A stretch of 12,599 nt of DNA from assembly GCA_016285615.1 (NCBI GenBank), contig JAEERB010000067.1:1-12599 (forward strand). Reading direction: 5' to 3'. The notes beneath the pieces were generated by a model that worked only from the letters and a program-made list of their open reading frames with translations, had not been told where the DNA came from and searched no databases. Source of the DNA: Bacteroidales bacterium (GTDB taxonomy: Bacteria; Bacteroidota; Bacteroidia; Bacteroidales; WCHB1-69). Below, piece by piece: positions 1-5,990 of this stretch (its first letter is position 1; every line of letters starts with the position of its first letter). Position numbers and translations under genes: made by a program.

Positions 1-1
1 G

Positions 2-292
2 ACAATTATAAGTTGTGAAAAGGATTTGTCGGAACTCTTTCCGTCGAACGCTTCTATGATGTATTGCTTGGGTCGCGCCTTTCAAAAGGAGGGGAATCCG
101 ACCAAGGCATTGGAATATCTGAAAGCGGCTTCTACCTATTCTTATGACAGTCGTCAGTTGGCGCAGATATACAACACGATGGGTGATGCCTATCAGGCGT
201 TGGATAATCAGGAAGATGCGATGAAGTATTGGCGGATGGCCAAGCAGAAAGGGATGAATACGCAAGAATTGAAGAACAAATTGGGAGAATAA
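2..292 (+). CDS. TPR-repeat protein, C-terminal fragment
   Basis: The reading frame is open from the left edge, so the start lies outside the window; the first in-window start-like codon (TTG at 26) is probably internal. The 96 visible residues hold two helix-turn-helix units typical of tetratricopeptide repeats. One has the pattern LGRAF..GN..KALEYLKAA and the other MGDAYQALDN.EDAMKYWRMA, with the usual G, A and aromatic positions. The protein ends in a short charged tail, LKNKLGE. TPR units form protein-binding surfaces. No catalytic domain is visible and the partner cannot be inferred. The gene precedes the ferritin on the same strand by 57 bases, but nothing shows a functional link. TPR assignment is good; specific identity is unknown. 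Confidence 0.8.
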   Translation, partial: TIISCEKDLSELFPSNASMMYCLGRAFQKEGNPTKALEYLKAASTYSYDSRQLAQIYNTMGDAYQALDNQEDAMKYWRMAKQKGMNTQELKNKLGE

Positions 293-294
293 TA

Positions 295-314
295 TCATGC
301 CTAATGTTGCATGA
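295..314 (+). other. Small inverted repeat between the TPR gene and ferritin
   Basis: TCATGC at 295-300 is the reverse complement of GCATGA at 309-314, with an 8-base loop. It begins three bases after the TPR gene stop codon. There is no uninterrupted T-run after it, so it is not a convincing intrinsic terminator. It could be a short protein-binding palindrome upstream of the ferritin gene, or chance. I see no TAnnTTTG box in 293-349. Confidence 0.3.
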
Positions 315-349
315 AACAATATTTTATTGACCTTTAAATTTCTAAAATT

Positions 350-835
350 ATGATTAGCAAAAAGATGCAAGAGGCTATCAACGCCCAAATTAATGCGGAA
401 ATGTGGTCCGCATATCTCTACCTGGCCATGTCAGCAGATGCCGCTGACAAAGGTTTGAAAGGCATTTCACACTGGTTCCGCAAACAGTATAACGAAGAGA
501 TGGAACATGCTTTCAAATTTATGCACTATCTGGAAGAACAGACAGCTCGCGTTGAACTGAAAGCCATCGCCAAGTTCCCCACCAAGTGGGCCAACCCCTT
601 AAAAATGTTCGAAGAGACACTGAAACACGAGAAAACTGTTACTTCTCTGATTCACAATCTGTATGCTATGGCAGTTGCAGAAAAAGACTATGCCAGCACC
701 ATCTTCTTGCAGTGGTATGTTACCGAGCAGGTTGAAGAAGAAGCCAACGCTCAGGAAATCGTTGACGCTCTGAAATGTATCGGCGACGACAAAGCTGCTT
801 TCTACATGTTTGATAAAGAATTAGCAGGCAGATAA
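350..835 (+). CDS. ftnA: Non-haem bacterial ferritin
   Basis: This is a 161-residue iron-storage ferritin, the usual length for FtnA. Twenty-four subunits form a cytoplasmic shell in which Fe(II) is oxidised and stored as a ferric mineral. The four-helix fold is evident, and the ferroxidase ligands fall at the same numbers as in E. coli FtnA: E17, E50, H53, E94, Q127 and E130, with the conserved Y24 and W122. There is no sign of the haem-binding methionine arrangement of bacterioferritin, so FtnA fits better than Bfr. The ATG at 350 gives the expected N-terminus (MISKKMQEAIN). The upstream sequence is AT-rich with no Shine-Dalgarno, as is common in Bacteroidota. The gene appears monocistronic, closed by the hairpin at 882-914. 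No Fur or OxyR site was recognised. Confidence 0.96.
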   Translation: MISKKMQEAINAQINAEMWSAYLYLAMSADAADKGLKGISHWFRKQYNEEMEHAFKFMHYLEEQTARVELKAIAKFPTKWANPLKMFEETLKHEKTVTSLIHNLYAMAVAEKDYASTIFLQWYVTEQVEEEANAQEIVDALKCIGDDKAAFYMFDKELAGR

Positions 836-848
836 TAATTCTGTTATT

Positions 849-876
849 GTAGGGGCGTAGCGCGCTACACCCCTAC
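849..876. repeat. GC-rich near-perfect palindrome
   Basis: GTAGGGGCGTAG at 849-860 pairs with CTACACCCCTAC at 865-876 except for one C/A mismatch, leaving a CGCG tetraloop. No T-run follows it directly, and a separate terminator lies 6 bases further on. Its GTAGGGGCG start resembles short palindromic elements that recur between genes in many bacterial genomes. Whether it is repeated in this genome cannot be checked from a single copy. Confidence 0.6.
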
Positions 877-881
877 GGATA

Positions 882-914
882 AAAAAATAGCAACCCATCG
901 GGTTGCTATTTTTT
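882..914. terminator. Bidirectional intrinsic terminator between ferritin and the cmk-like gene
   Basis: An A-run leads into TAGCAACCC (888-896), a three-base loop ATC, GGGTTGCTA (900-908), and a T-run to 914. The core stem is 9 bp, and the A/T tracts can extend it to about 15 bp. Because an A-run precedes and a T-run follows, it can stop transcription from either side. It lies between the ferritin stop (835) and the stop of the leftward cmk-like gene (933), where a shared terminator is expected. Confidence 0.92.
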
Positions 915-932
915 ATGTTGACATAAGAAACA

Positions 933-1568
933 TTACCAGTGTGGGTATTTCATTCGCACGATGTGGGCTAAAAACTGAGCCATCTGTTCGGTCGTGTAGC
1001 CCGACACATTAAGCACCATGTCGTAATTGCGGGCATCGTAGCGCGATATACCAGCAAAGGTTTTAGTGTAGTTTTCGCGGTCTTTGTCGCTTTGTTCCAT
1101 GATTTTGCGGGCCTTGTTTTCATCAATGTCCAGTCTTTCCATGAAACGGTTTATGCGATATTCAGGACTGGCAATCAGGAAAATGCGAATGGCATTGGGG
1201 TTATCCTTGAAAATATGGAACCCTGTACGACCTACAATAATGCAAGATTCTTGTCCGGCAAGTTCCTGAAGGATTTTCCTCTCCTCATGGTACAATTGCA
1301 GCGAATTGACCTCGTAGTTTTCGTAAGTGTTGTCGGCAACACTGCCGAATTGTTTGTAGAAACGGCAAAATTCAGCCCACCAGTTCGGCTTTTCAGCCAT
1401 GATTTTTTCGATCTGCTCAGGTGTGAGTTTATATTTGTCCATAATGGAGGCGAGGATTTCCTTGCCATAAATCTTCACGCCGAGCAATTCGGCCAGTTTG
1501 ATGGCGATTTCTCTACCGCCAGAACCTGCTTCACGGTTGATGGTGATGATGAATTTGTCGTCAGCCAT
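933..1568 (-). CDS. Cytidylate kinase-like family protein
   Basis: This 211-residue protein is of the cytidylate-kinase-like P-loop family. Visible motifs are an N-terminal nucleotide-binding loop, INREAGSGGREIA (residues 10-22), in which GSGGRE replaces a classical GxxxxGKS loop; a central strand IIVGRTG (110-116); and a lid-type segment DKDRENYTKTF (161-171) before NYDMVLN (181-187). Members probably phosphorylate a nucleotide or similar acceptor with ATP, but substrates of this branch are generally not established, so I do not call it Cmk. The start is the ATG at 1568, only 5 bases after the gatD stop, which strongly suggests co-transcription with gatD and gatE. It is the last gene of the leftward block and ends at the bidirectional hairpin. 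Family is confident; substrate is unknown. Confidence 0.88.
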   Translation of the reverse strand: MADDKFIITINREAGSGGREIAIKLAELLGVKIYGKEILASIMDKYKLTPEQIEKIMAEKPNWWAEFCRFYKQFGSVADNTYENYEVNSLQLYHEERKILQELAGQESCIIVGRTGFHIFKDNPNAIRIFLIASPEYRINRFMERLDIDENKARKIMEQSDKDRENYTKTFAGISRYDARNYDMVLNVSGYTTEQMAQFLAHIVRMKYPHW

Positions 1569-1573
1569 ATCTT

Positions 1574-3052
1574 CTATTTCCTTACTTTCTTTACGAATTC
1601 CTCTACTTCGGGAACGCCGCCTTGGTAAACGAGGTATCCGTCGTAGGGTTCGCGCTTGGTAATCTCATCGTTGATGGGGGTGAGCATCAGCTTCTTCACA
1701 TCTTCGCGCTTTTGGCCGCTGTCTTTGGTCAGACCGAGAGCCCAGCCGAGTTTGATGTAAGAGCTTTCTGCCAGCATATTGTCTGCGGGGATAATACCGC
1801 GGGCCATCATGTCACGGCCAGTGTCGTAAACGAACATGTGGGTGTAACCCCAGATGGTCTGTACACTCATGTACTGATGTACACCAGCGTCGGTGGCGCG
1901 TTGGATGGCGTCGAACATGTGCTTGTTAACGTGGCCAAGGCCAGTGCCGTCCCATACAATACCTTTGTAGCCATTGTCGATGAGGGCATCCAGTACGTCG
2001 GGTTTCATGCCCGGGTAGTAGTAGAGGATAGCCACACGGTCATCGAATGTGGGCACGATGCGGGTGGTGTTGGGGTCGTTCTTGGCGATGCTGCGCTTAT
2101 AGTCTTCATAGTTGGTAATAACCTCTACTTGACGATGTTGCTCGCCTCTGCGGCGGTGGTTATAGACTTCCTTGATGGGCTGTACGCCATCTTTGCGGTT
2201 CACAGTGGCCAGAGGCGTGTCGCCAATGGTACGGAAGGTGGAACGGTAGGAGGAGTGCATCTTACGCACGCGCGTGCCGCGGTGCAGGAAGCCGTAGTCA
2301 TCGCTGGTGGGACCGAACATGCAGACCATCACTTCGGCGATGTCGCCGTGGCCGGCAGCCGTCATGGCGTGCATCAGGTTCAATGCAGCGTCGGAACTGG
2401 GTCGGTCGGAAGAACGTTGTGAGCCTACCAGCACAACGGGCATAGGCAGGTTTTGGCACATGTAAGTCAGCGCGGTGGCGGTGTGCGCCAGCGTATCAGT
2501 ACCGTGGCCAATCACAATACCTTCAATACCAGCCTTGATTTCGTCGCCAATCTTGTTGGCCAAGGCTTTGTATTCAACAGGTGACATGTTTTCTGAGAAA
2601 ACGGCGAAAACCTTTTCTGTCTCCAGGTTGCAGATGTCGGCCAGTTCGGGCACAGCACCATACAACTCACCAGGCGAGAAGGCGGGAATTACCGCACCCG
2701 TACGATAGTCCAGACGAGAGGCGATGGTACCGCCAGTACCCAACAGTTTTACGTGGGGAAGTCCGGGCGTGTAAGGGAATTCCTTTTCGGGAATCTTGAA
2801 CACGGGTTGCGGGTCGCGCTCACCCTTCATGTCGGTTACGGTCTCAATATCGATACCGATATTGTAGCCGGTGCTGACTTTCATCACGATGTGGATGTCA
2901 TCAGTGTTTTCGGCACGGGGCAGAATCTTGCCCGAGAAGTGTCCGCGAGTGGTCTCCACCTCGGCTTTGTCCCATACGTGCACGTCGTATTTTTTGAGCA
3001 TCTCTAATGCTCTTCCTTTATATCCTTGAAATGTTACTTTATCGTCGTTCAT
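1574..3052 (-). CDS. gatD: Archaeal-type Glu-tRNA(Gln) amidotransferase subunit D
   Basis: GatD is the ammonia-releasing subunit of the GatDE amidotransferase, which converts Glu-tRNA(Gln) to Gln-tRNA(Gln). The ATG at 3052 gives 492 residues; a TTG at 3061 would add only three and is less likely. Residues about 1-90 form the GatD-specific N-terminal domain, with a KILPRAE..DDIHIV and GYNIGI pattern absent from ordinary asparaginases. An asparaginase I-type domain follows: GTGGTIAS (catalytic Thr109), HGTDT (Thr185, Asp186), GSQRSSDRPSSD (210-221), and RVRKMHSS with Lys264. The full Thr-Thr-Asp-Lys set is present, so the subunit should be active. It lies 37 bases downstream of gatE, which supports GatD over a stand-alone L-asparaginase. 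No Shine-Dalgarno is seen; an AT-rich 14-base repeat lies just upstream of the start. Confidence 0.94.
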   Translation of the reverse strand: MNDDKVTFQGYKGRALEMLKKYDVHVWDKAEVETTRGHFSGKILPRAENTDDIHIVMKVSTGYNIGIDIETVTDMKGERDPQPVFKIPEKEFPYTPGLPHVKLLGTGGTIASRLDYRTGAVIPAFSPGELYGAVPELADICNLETEKVFAVFSENMSPVEYKALANKIGDEIKAGIEGIVIGHGTDTLAHTATALTYMCQNLPMPVVLVGSQRSSDRPSSDAALNLMHAMTAAGHGDIAEVMVCMFGPTSDDYGFLHRGTRVRKMHSSYRSTFRTIGDTPLATVNRKDGVQPIKEVYNHRRRGEQHRQVEVITNYEDYKRSIAKNDPNTTRIVPTFDDRVAILYYYPGMKPDVLDALIDNGYKGIVWDGTGLGHVNKHMFDAIQRATDAGVHQYMSVQTIWGYTHMFVYDTGRDMMARGIIPADNMLAESSYIKLGWALGLTKDSGQKREDVKKLMLTPINDEITKREPYDGYLVYQGGVPEVEEFVKKVRK

Positions 3053-3055
3053 AAC

Positions 3056-3092
3056 TATCAATTAATAATTTACAATTAACATTTTACAATTA
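3056..3092. repeat. AT-rich repeat with 14-base period in the gatE-gatD gap
   Basis: Read on the + strand, three units follow at a 14-base period: TATCAATTA (3056), TTACAATTA (3070) and TTACAATTA (3084), separated by ATAAT and ACATT. The last copy overlaps the gatE stop codon and the first ends three bases from the gatD start. The island therefore fills the whole gap and forms the translation-initiation region of gatD. A second island with the same period and core lies at 7529-7556. Confidence 0.75.
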
Positions 3093-5042
3093 GATCTCCT
3101 TGGATAATTCGGTAAAGGGGACGTTGCCAAGGGCGAGGGTGCGCACGCTGCCGAGCAGACTGTTCTTGCGGTCTTGGGCGTTGGTGCGTTTGCGCATCGG
3201 CTTGAAAGCACCCGTGTTGGCTTGCATGCATGCAACAATCTCTTGCTTCGACGCTTTGCGGAAGCCAGTGAGTTTGAGCAACTCTTCCATGGAAGCTTTC
3301 GGGTTGGCGAACATCTGCTTCAGCATGTCGGCGGCAATGGCCTTGTCCAAACCTTCCTTCTTCAGGAATTCGAACAGGTCGAAGATTCTGCACTTGCAGA
3401 AAGGAAGTTCGCCGTATTGGCCGTGCAGGTGTTTCAGACGTTGGCCGAAGAAGGTTCCCAAGTATTTGGGGCAGTAGCCCAACTCTTCGGCAATCTTCTT
3501 GATGAGCGGGAAGAAGTTGTGGGTGAAGATATATTTGAAGCAATCTTCGGGAACATTCCATTGAACCATTTGTGCGTAGCGATCGGCCACAGCATCGGGA
3601 ATGTTCTTCTTCAACTCTTCGATATAATCGGCACGCAAAGGAATGGGAGCCGAGTCGGTATCGGGATACATACGGTCGGCACCGGGCAGTACGCGCTCGA
3701 AAATGGTCGTGCCGTCGGGCAGTGCCTTACGAGTCTCGAACGGAACACCGTCGAAGGTCATCAGAGCACGTTCTTCGATGGTCTCCAAAGCGGTCTTAAC
3801 GTCGTCTTCGGGAGCCCAAAAGATGATTTGTGCGTCGTTCTCGCCAGCGTGCAGCACTTCGGCAGCTCTTTCGAATACGCTGTTGCTAACCACATCTTCG
3901 ATATCTTCGCTGGTGGCCATGTTGGGACGCTCAAGGCAAGCGATAACCTTCAGCCTGTCAGCGAATTCGCAGTAGAAGGGATGGCCGGGTTGTACAAAGT
4001 GCGACAGCAAGCCTGCAAATTCGGGCAAGTTGACAGCATATACCTTTTCACCACGTTTGATAGCGTCGGTGATGGGGTCGTAGTAGAAGTGGAACTCTTT
4101 GGGATCCAGTTCTGTAACGGCCATTTTCCAATTTTCTTTCTTGATGCGCTTGGTCAGCTTGTCGCGGATGGCGAGCAATGCCCACTGACGGAAACATTCG
4201 ATGTGGGTAACATCGGGAATCCATTTGGTGTGAGCCACGCCCTTCACCTCGATACGGGTGCCACCGGTGCAGCTTACGTTTACGTCCTCACGACCAGCGC
4301 CGATGCCAGTGCGTACACGGCCGGTGCTGCGGTTCAAGAAGCGGATGTAGTTGCAAGCCTCTTCAACCTCGTCAGGGTTAACCATTTCAGGATAGGTAAC
4401 AGTCTCAATCAGAGGCATACCCAGACGGTCGGTGCGATAGATACGGGTGTGACCGATATCGGAAACCTCACGGCAGGCGTCCTCTTCCACGCTTAACTGG
4501 ATGAGACGTACTTTCTTGTGTTTCAGTTGGATTTCGCCGTCAATACCGAGGATGGCGGTACGTTGGAAACCAGTGGGAATGGAGCCGTCGAGGTATTGTT
4601 TACGGGTGATGTGCACCTCGCCTACGATTTTCAGTTTCGAAGCAAGGGCTATCTCGAGAGCATATTGCAGCGCCTCAGGGTTGATGGGGAACGGCGGTGT
4701 GTCGTCCACCTCGTAAGTACAGGCGGTGCGATGTGCAATGCGGTAGATGATGTTCTTGCGGGTTTTGAACTCCATGAGCGCAGTGCCGTCATATTCGCCC
4801 ATCTCGGAGAGGGTGGGACGCATGTGACGCAGCAACTCGGCGTCAAACTCATCGGGTTTTTGGAAAATGCCGGCAGGACAGCGGCAGAAAAGTTTCTCTT
4901 TAGTAGCCAATTGCTGGTGAACCTCCAAACCTGACTTGAACCCGATACGGTCGTAGTCTTGTTGGCTGGCTTCTTTACGATTCACATAGCCGATGGCTTT
5001 GCGGGAATCGTTGTAATTCTGGCGAGGATTGATTTTTTTCAC
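3090..5042 (-). CDS. gatE: Archaeal-type Glu-tRNA(Gln) amidotransferase subunit E
   Basis: GatE is the tRNA-binding, Glu-activating subunit of GatDE. At 650 residues it is slightly longer than typical archaeal GatE (about 620). The GatB-like cradle domain begins with GLEVHQQL (38-45), then LFCRCP (51-56), LRHMRPTLSEMGEYDGTALMEF split over 71-92, and REDVNVS followed by GGTRIEVKGV (251-269). An AspRS-like GAD insertion is seen around 335-425 (LPEFAGLLS, 339-347; PGHPFYCEFADRLKV, 352-366). Its presence separates GatE from bacterial GatB, which lacks it. ETRKALPDGTT (436-446) and PGADRMYPDTD (453-463) are further GatE signatures. A helical region and a YqeY-like tail follow; the tail end (about 615-650) is divergent. 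A -7 box lies about 38 bases upstream of the ATG at 5042. gatD follows on the same strand. Confidence 0.94.
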   Translation of the reverse strand: MKKINPRQNYNDSRKAIGYVNRKEASQQDYDRIGFKSGLEVHQQLATKEKLFCRCPAGIFQKPDEFDAELLRHMRPTLSEMGEYDGTALMEFKTRKNIIYRIAHRTACTYEVDDTPPFPINPEALQYALEIALASKLKIVGEVHITRKQYLDGSIPTGFQRTAILGIDGEIQLKHKKVRLIQLSVEEDACREVSDIGHTRIYRTDRLGMPLIETVTYPEMVNPDEVEEACNYIRFLNRSTGRVRTGIGAGREDVNVSCTGGTRIEVKGVAHTKWIPDVTHIECFRQWALLAIRDKLTKRIKKENWKMAVTELDPKEFHFYYDPITDAIKRGEKVYAVNLPEFAGLLSHFVQPGHPFYCEFADRLKVIACLERPNMATSEDIEDVVSNSVFERAAEVLHAGENDAQIIFWAPEDDVKTALETIEERALMTFDGVPFETRKALPDGTTIFERVLPGADRMYPDTDSAPIPLRADYIEELKKNIPDAVADRYAQMVQWNVPEDCFKYIFTHNFFPLIKKIAEELGYCPKYLGTFFGQRLKHLHGQYGELPFCKCRIFDLFEFLKKEGLDKAIAADMLKQMFANPKASMEELLKLTGFRKASKQEIVACMQANTGAFKPMRKRTNAQDRKNSLLGSVRTLALGNVPFTELSKEI

Positions 5043-5080
5043 GGGTTATATATTTTTAGATGAATTCTTAAAATAAAGGG

Positions 5081-5088
5081 CAAAAATA
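5081..5088 (-). promoter_or_regulatory. Putative -7 promoter box of the gatE-gatD-cmk-like operon
   Basis: On the minus strand the sequence is TATTTTTG, matching the Bacteroidota -7 consensus TAnnTTTG, and it would leave a leader of roughly 35 bases before the gatE ATG at 5042. No clear -33 TTTG is found at the usual 19-21 base spacing, so the call rests on one box and position. Since pepD and tlyA lie upstream on the same strand, this may be an internal promoter of a longer transcript. Confidence 0.45.
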
Positions 5089-5107
5089 AGAAAAATCCCC
5101 AATGAAT

Positions 5108-5136
5108 AAACGGAAATTTGAAAGTAAAAACGGAAA
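5108..5136 (-). promoter_or_regulatory. Paired 9-base direct repeats upstream of gatE
   Basis: AAACGGAAA occurs at 5108-5116 and again at 5128-5136 on the + strand (TTTCCGTTT on the gatE strand). The copies start 20 bases apart, close to two helical turns, and lie 20 and 40 bases upstream of the putative -7 box. That is a plausible layout for a regulator acting on gatE. In AT-rich spacer DNA it could be chance. Confidence 0.3.
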
Positions 5137-5153
5137 AATGGGGAAGGCTGCTT

Positions 5154-5960
5154 TTAGCGCCCCGAAATTCTCTTTTTGAGCTCCTTCACTTCTTTGAATA
5201 AAGTGTTGTAATCAATGCGGAAGTGGTTGTCAATGAGGGAAAAAAAGGAGAGAAACTCCACGTTTTTTATTTTTTCGAAAAGAGTGGATATGGAGAGCCG
5301 GTTCAGGTAAAATTGCTGCTGGAGAGCTTCCTGTTCCACCCGATGGATGGCAATTTTGTATCCTTTTTCGTCGGTGACGATGCCATTTTTGTTCAAAAAA
5401 GAACTTCCTGCCTCAAATTGGGGCTTGATGAGCAGCACCATCTGCCCGTCAGGTTTGAGGAAAGTCTTGAAATAGGGGAAAAGACAAGTGAGTGAGATGA
5501 AGGAGACGTCAGTAACGATGAAGTCGAACTGCTGGATGGGTAGCTCCTGTGGTGTCAGCTCACGGAAGTCGGTGTTTTCGAGCGAGGTAACCTGCGGATG
5601 ATTTTGCAACGAAGGATGCAACTGGTTGCTGCCCACATCAACGGCAACTACATGTGTAGCACCCGCTTGCAGCGCACAGTCAGTGAATCCGCCTGTAGAA
5701 GAGCCGACATCCAGAACGGTCTTTCCGCTGAAGTCGAGGCCAAAGTCGTGGATGGCTTTCTCCAGCTTGAGGCCGCCGCGGCTGACATACTTGTTGAAGA
5801 TGTCGATGACTTCAATGTCGGCGCTTTCGTCCACCTCCTTGGAAGGTTTGGTCACCAGTTGGCCGCCAACCTTGACTGTTTGCTGTATAATAGCATCTTG
5901 AGCTTTCTCCCGCGAGGGGAAAAAGCCCAAGTGTACTAATAATTTGTCGAGTCTCATCAT
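5154..5960 (-). CDS. tlyA: TlyA-type rRNA 2'-O-methyltransferase (S4 + FtsJ-like domains)
   Basis: This 268-residue protein matches the TlyA family, which uses S-adenosylmethionine to 2'-O-methylate cytidines in ribosomal RNA. An S4 RNA-binding domain covers about residues 1-50 (RLDKLLVHLG, then SREKAQDAI and VKVGGQLV). The FtsJ-like Rossmann methyltransferase follows, with GGLKLEKA (62-69), SAM loop LDVGSSTGGF (83-92), VAVDVG (105-110), TDVSF (150-154; Asp151) and LIKPQFEAG (177-185; Lys179, Glu183). These are consistent with the family's K-D-K-E centre. Some members were once annotated as haemolysins. Start is MM at 5960/5957; either Met could be used. It follows pepD by 30 bases on the same strand. 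It appears more AT-rich than its neighbours, with homopolymer A/T runs. Family is confident; the exact rRNA target is not visible. Confidence 0.92.
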   Translation of the reverse strand: MMRLDKLLVHLGFFPSREKAQDAIIQQTVKVGGQLVTKPSKEVDESADIEVIDIFNKYVSRGGLKLEKAIHDFGLDFSGKTVLDVGSSTGGFTDCALQAGATHVVAVDVGSNQLHPSLQNHPQVTSLENTDFRELTPQELPIQQFDFIVTDVSFISLTCLFPYFKTFLKPDGQMVLLIKPQFEAGSSFLNKNGIVTDEKGYKIAIHRVEQEALQQQFYLNRLSISTLFEKIKNVEFLSFFSLIDNHFRIDYNTLFKEVKELKKRISGR

Positions 5961-5990
5961 GAGGTCACGATGATTTTTGCGTAGTCACAA

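Noticed and set aside
1622..2422. A 266-codon open frame on the + strand opposite gatD
   Set aside because: It is antisense to the catalytic domain of gatD, rich in Val, Gly and His with no family pattern. It is a codon-bias shadow.
1574..3052. Annotation of gatD as a plain L-asparaginase
   Set aside because: The GatD-specific N-terminal domain, the length of 492 residues and the adjacent gatE make the amidotransferase subunit the better call.
3076..3561. A 161-codon minus-strand frame overlapping the 3' end of gatE, suggesting a frameshift
   Set aside because: The gatE frame continues without break to its own stop at 3090 with a GatE-like tail. The overlapping frame has a low-complexity Arg/His/Pro/Gln composition.
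3174..4496. A 440-codon open frame on the + strand opposite gatE
   Set aside because: It lies wholly antisense to gatE, whose protein has clear family motifs. The predicted protein has no recognisable motif and repetitive Val/Gly/Asp composition typical of the complement of biased codons.
5097..5143. CCCCA/TGGGG arms as a terminator between tlyA and gatE
   Set aside because: The stem is only 5 bp with a loop of about 37 bases. T-rich sequence follows, but such a hairpin would be unstable.
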